From: Zygaena filipendulae | Taxonomy: Eukaryota; Arthropoda; Insecta; Lepidoptera; Zygaenidae | Length of the DNA stretch: 64,000 nt | Assembly (NCBI GenBank): GCA_907165275.2 | Contig: OU015675.1 | Span: 2,373,501 to 2,437,500 of the forward strand | Reading direction: 5' to 3' | Shown: piece by piece, positions 1 through 10,749 of the stretch | Layout of the letters: every line of letters begins with the position of its first letter | Numbering within the stretch: position 1 is the stretch's first letter | The notes under the pieces: model-generated | The model's database searches: none | What the model was told of the DNA's origin: nothing | What the model saw: the letters and a program-made list of their open reading frames with translations, nothing else | Translations under genes and position numbers: made by a program

Positions 1-789
1 TTCAATAGATCGAGAGATCCCTACAACCTCACAAACTCGCAAACTTTACTTCTTTTTAATATCTATTAGTTATTTATGCGTGCAATTTAAACTCGACCGA
101 TTTTCTTTGAACTTGGAAGTCGATGTACCTACGAAACTCATTCCAGTACACCTTGGTACAGGGTCGTTTTCTGGTGCGAAGTGCGAGTTCCATGTTTTCC
201 TCATTCACCGATCGTTTTAAAGCCCCACAGTACAGGCGAAATTTATAGGTATCTATCATAATATCGTTCAATGGATTCTATGATAAATACTGTATGCATA
301 GACTTTGCCATCTTTGGGCACAGAGTTTGGGGGCCCTCATTATAAAAAAATATATATTGTCCTTACTCATATTATAAACGCGAAAGTTTGTATGTATGGA
401 TGTATGGATGTTTGTTACTCTTTCACGCAAAAAAATATAGAATGGATTTTAATGAAACTTTACAATTAAGTATATTACGTCAGAATAACACATAGACTTT
501 ATTGTAATCCGGATGTACCCCTGACAATGTGTATGCAAAATTTCATGATGATTGGTTGTTTCGCATTTATAATATAAGTACCTAAGGATTTTATGGATGT
601 CATGCCCATCGATGTCATGCTGATAGAAGATGACCCACAACTGAGAGAAGATGCGAATATGGTTTGAGTTTTTGTGTTTGTGTGTATTCATCTTATCTAG
701 GTGAATTGGTAGGACCATTAAAAGTGGGGCTTTTTAACATTCGACAGATTTGATTACTTGTAACGGTGTTTTGGTTTTTTTTTTTGCAG
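1..789. other. Intron/flank with Helitron-like fragments
   Basis: No coding exon is visible before the acceptor at 788-789. A Helitron-like 5' end (TCCTTACTCATATTATAAAC, about 359-378) is followed by a short piece of the repeat body. A second piece in the opposite orientation ends near 590. The rest is AT-rich and is probably the last intron of the gene whose final exon starts at 790. Confidence 0.5.
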
Positions 790-898
790 GCCCTACTTTA
801 GCGACGAACAGCACCCGTTCATCAAGCAAATGGCCAAGGGTCTGCAGATCCCTGAGAAGTGTCCGTGCTCGAAGCCCAATTACTGTGGCAAGAAGTGA
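790..898 (+). CDS. Terminal exon of an unrecognised gene
   Basis: A strong acceptor (T-tract then GCAG, ending at 789) precedes an open frame that runs from 791 to a TGA at 896-898. One base (790) completes a codon from the previous exon. The 35 residues begin PYFSDEQHPFIKQMAKGL and end in a cysteine/lysine-rich tail, CPCSKPNYCGKK. The frame with GCC first hits a stop at once, so this phase is forced. An AATAAA lies at 1276-1281. I do not recognise the protein. The conserved-looking codon pattern, good acceptor and downstream poly(A) signal argue for a real exon. The rest of the gene is left of the window. Confidence 0.6.
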
Positions 899-1275
899 AC
901 ATTGTGCGAGGATTCGGAACTCTAATCTAAAAGGATTTCGTAGCAACATTTTGATTTTTGAACAATTTTTGCTAATCTATACGGGGTATAATTTTAAGCG
1001 AGGGACATATTCAAGCCCTCGTTAATTCATGCTTACAACTAATTAGTAGGTAACATTTTTATATTAAAAGAACCACTGATAAATCGCAGAGAAAATGTTA
1101 ACGCGGGTTTACGCGGGTGAATGACCTTTACATATTTTAGGTGCGTTGAATGATATGATCCGTCAGCGCATTAAGTAACATGGGCGTTCAGTTTTCATGA
1201 ATTTATTATATTATCATTATACTTATGTATATCTACTATCCAATTTTTCTTGTGTAATCTTTGTCATTTTGCTGT

Positions 1276-1281
1276 AATAAA
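1276..1281 (+). promoter_or_regulatory. Poly(A) signal AATAAA
   Basis: AATAAA lies 378 bases past the stop codon of the exon ending at 898, with a T-rich tract shortly after. It is the likely 3' end of that transcript. Confidence 0.5.
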
Positions 1282-1971
1282 ACCTACTTCATGATCATTT
1301 TCATCTTTTTTTTTAGTTTATATTATTATGTAAAGTAACAAAATTATAAGTAGAGAGTATAATTTGTAGATTTATTGTCGTTTTGGATTACCTACTAAGA
1401 AATATGCTATGTAAGTCAAAGTGAGCAGCCGCATTAATTCGGGGTTCCCGCGGGGATTCCAGCTATTTTCTTTTTCTGTCCCCATCTTAAAAAATCACCA
1501 AGAAGTTTCCGTCTAAATCCTGAAACTGGAAGGTTTTGAAAGAAAAGAAATCAATCAATCTACCTGCTAACTGTCGAGACTTAAAATGCACAATGCAAGG
1601 TAAAAGTAATCTAATAATTAAAAAATATTTCTTAGCTTAAATGAATCGATGAACATTATAATAAAACTATTTGTCTGTTTGTTGCATGTGAAACACGCAA
1701 AACTAGGTACCTACTTAATATGGATAAACCGTATGTAGGTAAACTAATTGAGTCAAAATATAGGATTAGAACTGTTTTCGTTACACATTAAAGAATTCCT
1801 GAGGGAAACATAAAATTGATGCGAGCGAAACCGCTAGCAAACGCAAGTAGGTATTCAACAAGGCTCATTATTATTGAAATTATTATTCAGCGTTTACTTG
1901 ACCTTTATTAGCATTTTACGTAGGCAAATGGAAAATTAACAATTGCTTGCCTAATCAGGATCTTCCCCTAG

Positions 1972-2129
1972 CCAAGTTGACAATCTATAATCGTTAACGC
2001 ATAGAAATCAAAGGAGCGGTATCTTTTACCACGTGGTCACGCAAACTCAACTTTCGATTGTACGATTTTACGTTACCACGTACGTTTCTTTGTTTTCTAT
2101 GCGTTAAAGATTATAGATTGTCAGCTTGG
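1972..2129. mobile_element. Small foldback MITE
   Basis: Both ends carry the same arm in opposite orientation: CCAAGTTGACAATCTATAAT at the left and the complement of ATTATAGATTGTCAGCTTGG at the right, continuing through an AACGCATAGAAA block. The arms are about 40 bp and nearly perfect. There is no coding capacity and no clear target duplication. Confidence 0.6.
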
Positions 2130-2559
2130 TTAAGGGGGCAGGTGTGCTCGCCCGTAGGTACACGTCAAATTTGAACATATTATGTATCTTTGTGTACTAG
2201 ACTTTAGAGCTTTGATTCGCTTGATGCTGCATTTATGTCCTTTTGCAACTTGCCATCGATCAAGAGTAAGGTTGTCATTGATCAGGAATAGAATCCTTAA
2301 CCTTGCGACAGTGAACTAGTTTCACAAAGGTGACACCGATCGAGTAATCTACTAATGACTATAATCATTACGTAGGTACTTTCCTATTTAATCTATGAAT
2401 GATGCAATCTATGGATACGGTTGGTGCATCCTTAGTCCTTATTAATAAAAAAAATATAAATGCGAAAGTAAGTTTGTTTGTTTGTTACGCTTTCACGGCT
2501 AAACAGTTCAACCGATCACCACGAAATTTTCCTACACGTTGGGTCACGGTTACAAAGTC

Positions 2560-2735
2560 AAAGTCAAATCCTTTATTCGAATTTGGCCCATAATGTGGCT
2601 CTTTTTGACGACAATATAATAATTACAGTTATTATGACAGCACCCATAAAATATCCACCCTTCACAGCTTCCTAGTGCTATGGCTGAGGAAAAGAAGCTG
2701 CGCAACAAACTCTTCAGCAGCACGCTGTCAGTTTA
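2560..2735 (+). mobile_element. Non-LTR retrotransposon 3' fragment
   Basis: The block starts GTCAAAGTCAAATCCTTTAT and contains an aag-aag-ctg-cgc-aac-aaa-ctc stretch that I recognise as a common interspersed repeat in lepidopteran genomes. It is too short to type. It abuts the MITE starting at 2751. Confidence 0.35.
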
Positions 2736-2750
2736 AAGTTATAATATAGA

Positions 2751-3227
2751 TGGACATAGATAAGCAATAGTGTGTTAACCCACACTGGAGAAATTTGGAG
2801 TAAATTAAAGTTTTAAAATTATAGCGCCATTTTGTTTCAACATTTTTTTGTTCAATATTTAGTTACATATTTAAACAATGTAATAAGGTAAACACATAAT
2901 TAAAAAACGTTCTCTAACCGCCGCACTCAGAGTCGACTTTAACGATTACTTAGTTAAGTATAGATTTTTAAAACAAAACTGCCGCAATCAGAGACGTTCA
3001 GTAAATTAATGTTATTTGGCATTTAATGAGATGTAACTTAGTTAGTTAAATGCCAATTAACATTAATTTATTAAACTAGTCTGATTGCGGCAGTTTTGTT
3101 TTAAAAATCTATACTTAACTAAGTAATCATTAAAGTCGACTCTGAGTGCGGCGGTAACTCTCAATAAATCATTCTGAATTAATAACTTCGTTTTGTGGGT
3201 TAACATGTTATTGCTTATCTGCGTCCA
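2751..3227. mobile_element. MITE family 1, copy 1 (carries nested MITE)
   Basis: Terminal inverted repeats read TGGACATAGATAAGCAATAG at the left and the complement of a related sequence (TTGCTTATCTGCGTCCA) at the right. The interior is interrupted at about 2918 by a second MITE. An uninterrupted relative lies at 16661-16905 and a partial copy at about 48530-48690. Confidence 0.7.
2918..3154. mobile_element. Harbinger-like MITE nested in MITE family 1
   Basis: Long terminal inverted repeats start CCGCCGCACTCAGAGTCGAC and include an AACTGCCGCAATCAGA block further in. The element is flanked by TAA on both sides. The uninterrupted host sequence at 16661-16905 shows a single TAA at the same point. 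A 3-bp TAA duplication fits the PIF/Harbinger superfamily. Related copies lie at 33117-33639 and about 48222-48454. Confidence 0.65.
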
Positions 3228-4626
3228 GATATATCTATAATATAATTAGTGGTAACTCAACTTGCAATTAATTATATGAGAACAATGAGCCGTACCTAGC
3301 AATAAAGAAGGATATAGGCTACTTTTTATCCCGGGATCCCCGCGGGAATTTCGAAATTAACGCGGAAGAAACTACATTAAATTTTGCATACTACCTACAC
3401 GTTGTCAAAAATATAGGGTAGGTAAGTAGTAAGTAGCTACTTTTATCTCGTAATACCCGCGGGAACTCTGAAATAACCGCGGGAACAGCTAGTATTTCTA
3501 TGAGAATCACGTGAGTTTTATGAATGAATTTTATTGTTAGTAGGTAGGTAGGTATAGTTACATATTGAGATTATCTGGCTTTTCAATGACATACTTACTG
3601 TGGCAGCATTACTGAATATTTTCTTTTAGTTTTTAGGGCTAGCTGTTCCCCGCGGTTTCACCTGCGGTAATTTTGGAGTTCCCGCGGGAATTTCGGTATT
3701 AAAAGTACCCTATGTCACTCAAGCCTTCATAGCATCCTATAAATGAAAGAATTTTAAAAATAGGTTCAGTAGATCCAGAGATTACCTACCCCATACAACA
3801 TCAAATCTCACAATTCGCAAGTTTTACCTCTATTTATTTGTAACGGCACTAAGTAGGTACACTGGACATTTATCCAAAGCAAACAATCCCTTATAAATAA
3901 ATAAATGTTTGATTGATTGATTGATTGATTTCCAACTAGTTGTTCCCCGCGGTTCCACCCACGTGCAAATCGGTATTACCGCGGGAACTCCTCTTTCCTG
4001 TAGGTACAAAAAGTAGGTATCTCGGATTTAGCACTGTAGCTTCCTATCAGTGAAAGAATTTATAGAATCTGTTCAGTAGTACCAGAGATTACCACCTACA
4101 TCTAAACTTACAAACTTTAAGTTTACAAAGTTTATCGTGAAGACAGCAGAGGCGACTCCATTTTATACTATGTAAAGAATAGAATAGAAATATATTTATT
4201 TAGACACTTCTAGATCTTTAAAATTAGGCAACGATGCTTTTCGCCCCTTCCTGCCACCAGACTCCAGTGTTATAATAATTTGGACTTTATGAGTACTTAC
4301 TTTACGGTCGAAATTTCTATGGACCAAATCTCCATGTAAGGTTAACTTACCTGTCTATCCATACCAAGTTGAACTCATAGCGTTGATGCGTCAGTTGCAT
4401 AAAGCATAGATAAACATTCTGATGTGGTTCCGCGGTTAGCTTTTGTGTGAAGAATACAAAACATTTTTAACAAACAAATACCAATATTATAGATAGCAAT
4501 GTATAGGGCCACTGTATGTTAGTTTGTCAATATGAACACGACGATGACTGGAATAAAAGGCCCGTCGTTTCAGTGTGAAGGAGCAACAGACATACAGACG
4601 CACACACAAACTTTCGCATTTATTTA

Positions 4627-4816
4627 CTAGCTGTGCCCCGCGGTTTCACCCGCGGTAATTTCGGAGTTCCCGCGGGAATTCCGGGATAAAAGTACCCTAT
4701 GTCCTTCTCTGTACCCCTGACAACGTGCATGCCAAATTTCATCCAAATCCGTTTAGCCGTTTTTGCGTGGTTAAGTAACAAACATCCAAACTGTCACATT
4801 TATAATATTAGTAGGA
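4627..4816 (-). mobile_element. Helitron-like element, family A, complete
   Basis: Read on the minus strand, it begins TCCTACTAATATTATAAATG and ends with a CCGCGG-loop-CCGCGG hairpin followed by CTAG. It is inserted between A and T (T at 4817, A at 4626 on the plus strand). These are Helitron hallmarks: 5' TC, 3' hairpin plus CTRR, AT target. It has no ORF and is non-autonomous. Confidence 0.7.
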
Positions 4817-6168
4817 TTAATACACTATAAACTCGTGTGAAATGTAACGGAACAAATCGCACCTTTAGAATTAAAGTGACCTAACTCAAAAATTGCAATT
4901 TGTGATTATACAACCCAGCTGCGGACTTTAATGTTTCGTGATACAAATTAATGACACGCCTGGTGTGCCTTCAGCAAAGTGTGATTTTTTTCCAATTTCA
5001 CCTGTAGGTAAGTAGGTAGGTACGCTTAAATACGTTCAGTTGTTAAAGAGAATGATGACACGCCTGTCGTGACATACCTAAGCAAAGAATCGGTTAAAGA
5101 CTCAATTTCGAAATTGTGTGGTAAGTATTCACATTTGTACCTACTCTTCGTAACAACCCTAATAAAATGAGTAAGCCTTGCCCTTGACATTGACAACATA
5201 TTGCCAGTAAGATCTCTTGTTATTCAACGCATAAAAACAGCGATTTGCGTCTACAAAACATAGGTACCAATATAACTTTTGCTTTATGCGTTAAACGTAC
5301 TTGATTATATCAGATCTTACTTGTCTACACAACTGTCACGTATATTCAGATGTCGGCAAGTAGGTACAGGCGGTGACAAAAAGCTTATGCATGAAAGTAA
5401 CACTAGCTTTACTCGTAAAATCGATTAATGAAAAAAAAAGTCCATTTCTTGTTATGATGTCCAGTTTCAATGCTGCTAAAACAATATTTAAAAAAATATA
5501 CTTACCTATCTTATTACACATTTCTCTCTATACGTACAAAACATAGTTTATTATGCTCTTTGTCTCTATAATACAAGGAATAATCTCATTTAAGACTTCC
5601 CCTATTAATTTAAACTCATAAAAGTTAGCGATTGTTGCTAGTGACCCCGAATGGAGACCCTTAAAAAATGTTAGATAGGTACCTAAATATCTACTGAATT
5701 TGTTTGGTAAGTACCTATTTGAAGTTTTAAGAATTTCTCCTGTTCAATACAATTTTTGGTATATGTAATTACCTCCTTAGGTACTGTGAAATGTAACTCG
5801 TCATGAACATTTATCTAATTCGGAATCTGAATGTCTGTCTATATTTAATACGTGCTGTTGCATGCGGGGATTTTTAGTTTCAAGGAACTCTGTTTCATCA
5901 CCAAAAATATCTTGTGATACTCAAGGATACCTTAACCTTATACCTTAACTTGCAAGTTTTACTTCTTTATTATCTTCTACAAAAGTGCCTATAGATTTGA
6001 TTATGCCTTTTGTCGACGATAGTACTCATAAAGAACAATTGTTATTGTCCTGCAGGAAGAAGACGTTAAGCAGCTTGAAACAATAAAAAAAATATTACCA
6101 GTTCTTACTCATAATGTCGTGATTTAGTTTTACCGACCGAATTTTCCTTAAAGTTAAAATCACTTTAC

Positions 6169-6203
6169 TATAAAAGCTTGGCGTTGCGCAATTTATCCGC
6201 AGT
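6169..6203 (+). promoter_or_regulatory. TATA box and initiator of the MBF2-like gene
   Basis: TATAAAA at 6169-6175 is followed 32 bases later by CAGT (6200-6203), which resembles the arthropod initiator. Transcription would start near 6201, leaving a 5' UTR of about 22 bases before the ATG at 6223. The spacing favours 6223 over any upstream non-ATG start. Confidence 0.55.
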
Positions 6204-6222
6204 CCCTTGTGAACACCGCAAG

Positions 6223-8022
6223 ATGTACGGTAGAATTATACTCGTGGTAGCTTTTGCGACTATAACAATCAGTCACGACGTAACCGTCGGAAACAATAGC
6301 AATGGAAGAAAGATATTCGACGAGAAAAGAGAAGCGAGTCCGGCCATTTGGAGACAAGTTCAAAATGTAACAGTCAATACCACGAACGATGAAGTGATAA
6401 GCAAAGTCGTCGTCACAGATCTTCGACCAGAGAAGGATGGAGATGTAAAAATTGTGGATGGCGGAGAAGGACAGAAGACTGTCACTTTAGAACTGAAAAG
6501 TCCTACTGTATTAAGAGGATACGACTTCCAAATAGAGGTTTACGCTATTCCAGATAAAAAAATGAATAATAAAGAAGGGAAATCTTTGAAAGAACATGTT
6601 CAACCGAGCCTAACTGGAATGAAATCTCATGAAGATAAGAATACAGAGTTAGGTCAACCGAAAACTAACTTAGGCAGCTCGACCAAGCTACCCATTGAAG
6701 ATAACATCGAAGATAAAGATTCAGAAGTTTCTCACACGTTTGATGAGAATAAAAATGGAGGCAAATTTATCCCAAGAGGACTAACAACTCATGACGAATC
6801 AGTTGTTGGTCAGAGTACTCCAAAAAACTTAAACAACCACCAAGATATGAACCGCGAGTACCAAGCATCGATCCCAAGAACCTCAATTATTGATCAGCAA
6901 TCCAGGACTGGTCACAAACACATTGCTGAAGATGCTGTTATGAATAAAAACGTTAATACAAACAGTGAGCATTTGAGACGTATTCGTGATAACAGTTATC
7001 AAATTAAAAGTACTGAATCTAGTAGCCCGGGCACGGTTACAAAGGTAACAATGGGTCCAAATCTTGGTTTAATACCTTCGAACTACGGCAGAAAGGAATA
7101 TTTTGGGAGTACAATGAGTACAACACAAGGATATGATGCTGGAAGGACGACCCAAACAGAGATACCCATTGAAATTGATAATCGAAAACCCAATCCCGAA
7201 GAAGTAATGGCTCAAAATCCAAGACATGTGAGTATAGATACCAGTAGAACGATTGATAACGCCACTAACCAACCAACAAGCAATTCTACGCCTAGAAGTG
7301 CACGAGATACTAGTCATCAAAACAAGAGCAGTGACATTGGAGCAAATAGCCACACTACAAGTACCACACAAATACCTTTTAAACATCCACAAAATCATAA
7401 TACTAACCAGCATGAGAAACCTCAAGATACACCCATAAATATCGGGCGAAACAATGAACATGAAATTCACATACCGATAACTTATGAAAATCCAAGTTAC
7501 ACTCCCGATACTCCATATAAAACTGGCCGAGTTGGTGTTTTGAACGACCACAGAATGAATTTTGGCGTTCCCCTTATTCGCAGTATTGATGAAAAATCTT
7601 TGGAAAGCTCGACTGATCTGCCCAGGAATTATGACAGTTACACAAGAAAGGCAAACGATGAAAATGTTCAATTTAAAACGCCTGCAACAACTGTGTCTAT
7701 AAGAGATTATAATATTGAAAATGGTAGAGGTATAGATAGAGCGGCACGTGAAACTACTGGTGACGGTAACAAAGGAAAGGATATGTCAGCGTTTGGAGAA
7801 CCACTTAGTACAAAGTATACGACAAACATTGCTCCAATAGACTGGGATATACCTGAACCGGTTTTAAAAACGGCACAATCTGGTAATGGTAAACCTAACT
7901 CTAACCCAGCAATGGTTTCGAACCATAATCAATATCATACAAAATCCGGGGACACATTTAGAGCTGCTACAACAGAAACACCCGAAGAAAACTATGATTT
8001 CAAACACAAGTCTGTTTTGTGA
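6223..8022 (+). CDS. Secreted protein, MBF2-like domain plus long tail
   Basis: A single open frame of 599 residues. The first ATG (6223) opens a hydrophobic signal peptide, about residues 1-18 (IILVVAFATITIS). Residues about 45-108 resemble the insect MBF2 family: an ISKVVVTDLRPEKDGD strand, a DGGEGQKTVTLELKS block, then LRGYDFQIEVY. MBF2 proteins are usually around 100-130 residues, small and mostly secreted; the founding Bombyx member was described as a transcriptional coactivator. Here about 490 residues follow that are rich in Asn, Thr, Ser, Lys, Asp and Glu, with almost no hydrophobic segments, so they are probably disordered. Potential N-glycosylation sites include NVT (48-50) and NTT (52-54). 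There is no intron. The domain call is by pattern only; the tail's function is unknown. Confidence 0.75.
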   Translation: MYGRIILVVAFATITISHDVTVGNNSNGRKIFDEKREASPAIWRQVQNVTVNTTNDEVISKVVVTDLRPEKDGDVKIVDGGEGQKTVTLELKSPTVLRGYDFQIEVYAIPDKKMNNKEGKSLKEHVQPSLTGMKSHEDKNTELGQPKTNLGSSTKLPIEDNIEDKDSEVSHTFDENKNGGKFIPRGLTTHDESVVGQSTPKNLNNHQDMNREYQASIPRTSIIDQQSRTGHKHIAEDAVMNKNVNTNSEHLRRIRDNSYQIKSTESSSPGTVTKVTMGPNLGLIPSNYGRKEYFGSTMSTTQGYDAGRTTQTEIPIEIDNRKPNPEEVMAQNPRHVSIDTSRTIDNATNQPTSNSTPRSARDTSHQNKSSDIGANSHTTSTTQIPFKHPQNHNTNQHEKPQDTPINIGRNNEHEIHIPITYENPSYTPDTPYKTGRVGVLNDHRMNFGVPLIRSIDEKSLESSTDLPRNYDSYTRKANDENVQFKTPATTVSIRDYNIENGRGIDRAARETTGDGNKGKDMSAFGEPLSTKYTTNIAPIDWDIPEPVLKTAQSGNGKPNSNPAMVSNHNQYHTKSGDTFRAATTETPEENYDFKHKSVL

Positions 8023-8583
8023 ATATTCAATTGATTGTGAATTGTGAAAATAGATACTAAGTCTATTTTACGAATTCGGTAAGATGAAATATTTATTAAC
8101 TACTTAATAATTGCCTAATTAGTATCGTTAATACGTGAGTAATAGGTATACAGATATTTTTCTTGTTTGCGTTGATTGTTAAGGCTTAATCCGAAACTAT
8201 GAGGAATTGCGAAGTAAGAAAATTATTTAAAAAAAATATTTGAGTATTATACTAATTATCGTTTTTAATTTTTATCAAAATCGGTCCCGAGATTCCATTG
8301 AGCATTCGGATTAGGCCACCTGCATCCACTTGAAAAATTTACCCTATAGCCAACTTACTTAAGTTGTATTTGATTAATTTAATTAGATACGATATGTTGT
8401 TTGCTAGGTTGCATTATTAGTTTTTTAAGTACATATCTTAAATATAATTTTATTGTTTTCTTAACCATTAAAACATCGTAATGCGTATTACACATTTTTT
8501 ATTTATTTGAATTCTATCCAATGATATCCTCTAATGCTTAGGTAATGTCATTGATTCTATCAATGTAATAGGTCTATCACAGT

Positions 8584-8838
8584 CTCAGACCAAATAAAAA
8601 CTAAAGACGAGACGGAAAGTTCGAACTTTGATTAAACAGTCCCAACGAAGTGAAGCCGGTTGCGTACCTATGCATGTGGTGATTAGGAAAGTGTATGGAT
8701 TTGCAAAGTTTACTTAGGATTTATGGTGTCTTTTTCTTGTGTGTGCGTGTTTCTGTGTACGTGCACGGCGATGGTGTCTTTTTCCTGGCTTCACTTGTTG
8801 TTCTACGTGTTCCGTCTTTAGTTTTTATTTGGTCTGAG
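8584..8838. mobile_element. hAT-like MITE, copy 1
   Basis: The termini are CTCAGACC and GGTCTGAG, with arms extending through AAATAAAAACTAAAGACG. Both sides carry the exact 8-bp duplication ATCACAGT (8576-8583 and 8839-8846). Eight-base duplications are diagnostic of hAT elements. A second copy lies at 18094-18316. Short reading frames inside it are incidental. Confidence 0.8.
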
Positions 8839-9300
8839 ATCACAGTGAGTAGTATGTATTCGGAATGGTATTGTAGGTATAGTATACATTATATTGCATT
8901 GAATTCTTAGATACTATTATGAATGTGATGTGAGTTTGTTTGTTACGCTTTCACGCCTAAACTACTCAACCGATCATCGTGAAATTTTGCATACACGTTG
9001 TCAGGGGTAGGTACTGAGGAGATATTAGGGTACCTACTTTTCACTCCCGCGGGAACTCCGAAATTAACGAAGGTGAATTATATAGGAAATAGCCAATGGT
9101 AAATAATGCTAATATCTCCTCAATAAAAATAAAAGATTTGGCTTTAAAATATTAAAAAAAACATATGCGTCAAATTGATAACCTCCTCCTTTTTGAAGTC
9201 GGTTAAAAAACGCGACTTGGTTATGTAAGTAATTCAAAATGCACAAAGGTGAAGGTGATCCGTGAAAATTCACCAATAATGAAGTTATAAATTTGTAAAA

Positions 9301-9633
9301 CTAGTTCCCCGCGGTTTCACCCGAGTTAATTTCGGAGTTTCCCCGGGAATTCCGGAATAAAAAGTAGCCTAAGTTACTCCTTATAACAGCTAATGTTATA
9401 AGGAATAACTTAGGCTACTTTTTACGAGTAAAAGTCCCGTCAAAAATCGGTCCAGCCGTTTCAGAGATTAGACGGAACAAACAGGCAGACAGACAGACAA
9501 ACAGATAGAAAAAAAATTTAAAAAGTGATTTTTTTATGTAAGTACCGTATATACTTTCGAACCTATGCATTTAGTGAAAAGCTGTTAATTTGAAATTACA
9601 AACAGACACTTTAATTTTATTTATTTGTATAGA
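9301..9633 (-). mobile_element. Helitron-like element, family E
   Basis: On the minus strand it starts TCTATACAAATAAATAAAAT and ends in CTAG (plus-strand 9301-9304). It contains a (CAGA)n tract, and the GC-rich 3' hairpin is slightly decayed. An internal inverted duplication of about 29 bp arms lies at about 9358-9422. A relative on the plus strand ends at 32091. Confidence 0.55.
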
Positions 9634-9988
9634 TTGAGAAAAAAATTCAAAGGTCTATAGACCTTTATTACAAAAAACTTGTTCAGCTCTCATTTATAGG
9701 TAAAAGTAATCTGGTAAACAAAGTTTCGTATTCCTTAACACTTAATAATATGTAAATTGAAATCTAATAGATTCTCAATTAGTTAAATTATAAAATATTT
9801 TTGTACAAATTTCAAAAAATTAATATTATTAAGTATGTAATCGATTTTCTCCCGTTTCCCGCGGTAATTTTCGAGTTCCCGCGAGAGTTCTAGTATAAAC
9901 TATACGTATGAACTTTACTCTTGAACCACTCTATCTATTGGTGACAAAGGCATGAAAGTCCGTTCAGTAGTTTTTATGTTTGTCGCAA

Positions 9989-10019
<31 letters not shown>

Positions 10020-10366
10020 AACAGACAGACGCGGCGGAGAACTTTGTTTTGTAACATGTACCTAAGGATATTTTCTTCTTGGGTTTCTTTCCTCCTTTTT
10101 AGATATTATTATTCATTCGCACAAGACGTCAATTAGTTTTTTCGTTACATTTGTTGAAAAATAATTAAAAAAATTATCTTTATGAACCGAAGCTAATTTT
10201 TCGCTTATGAGTCGAGCATGGCAAATCAACGCAAGTTTAGATTATAGGGATACGGACAACTTTTCAGAAAGTGTTACACTTAAATATTTTACTATTCATT
10301 ATAGCCATGAAAAATTTTATTCAAATGTTAATGAAGCTAAAAATACTTAAAACTAAGTACACAATC

Positions 10367-10372
10367 TTTATT
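10367..10372 (-). promoter_or_regulatory. APRT poly(A) signal
   Basis: AATAAA on the minus strand, about 155 bases beyond the APRT stop codon. It is the nearest canonical signal. Confidence 0.5.
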
Positions 10373-10524
10373 TTGTTATTATAATTATAAAAGCAATTTT
10401 AAGTAGAACTTTTATGACGATTGTTATGTTTTTGGTTAAGAAAATATAAAAAAAAACTCTTTGGCAAAAATACTGATTGATTGCTGAGAATTTTTTCTAT
10501 TAATGCCTGTTTCCACTAAAAAAG

Positions 10525-10749
10525 TTAGTCGTATTTAATTAAGGAATGTACAGGTACATTATCAGGTATAACACTTCGTCCATTCAGGCTGACTATCTCC
10601 ATGACGGCTAGACAGCCGATGACCTCAGCACCACATTTCCGGAGGAGATGTATAGCTGTTGATAAAGTACCACCTGTTGCTATTAAGTCATCCACTAATA
10701 CACATTTGCGGTTCACACTGAATGCTTCACTTTGAACCTCTAGTGAATC
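10525..10749 (-). CDS. Aprt: APRT exon 3 (terminal)
   Basis: AATTCCAG acceptor, phase 0, TAA stop at 10525-10527. It holds the PRPP loop DDLIATGGT and the C-terminal strand. Confidence 0.93.
   Translation of the reverse strand, partial: DSLEVQSEAFSVNRKCVLVDDLIATGGTLSTAIHLLRKCGAEVIGCLAVMEIVSLNGRSVIPDNVPVHSLIKYD

Larger units (their letters stand above)
899..6168. other. 3' UTR, then repeat-rich intergenic DNA
   Basis: The 3' UTR of the left gene probably ends near 1300. Beyond it I see no supportable gene. The stretch holds a foldback MITE (1972-2129), a Helitron 5' fragment (about 2440-2530), a retroelement fragment (about 2560-2735), nested MITEs (2751-3227), and Helitron-like fragments near 3300-3500, 3639-3840 and 3946-4140. 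A complete Helitron-like copy lies at 4627-4816. A weak inverted repeat (GTAAGATCT/AGATCTTAC) lies at about 5208-5325. Confidence 0.6.
8023..10524. other. Intergenic: hAT MITE and Helitron-like copies
   Basis: The likely 3' UTR of the MBF2-like gene has a candidate ATTAAA at 8467-8472. Then come the hAT-like MITE (8584-8838), a Helitron-like fragment (about 8925-9070), a Helitron-like copy (9301-9633) and another fragment at about 9850-9900. A CAGA-type microsatellite lies at about 9988-10031. No gene is supported. Confidence 0.6.

Noticed and set aside
6178..6222. An earlier, non-ATG start for the MBF2-like protein
   Set aside because: TTG start would lie upstream of the predicted transcription start and bury the signal peptide. 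ATG at 6223 is better.
7069..7671. A 200-codon open frame antisense to the MBF2-like gene
   Set aside because: It is the complement of a low-complexity coding region with few stop-forming codons. It has no signal, domain or promoter.
8695..8910. Hydrophobic 71-codon frame
   Set aside because: Lies almost wholly within the hAT-like MITE.
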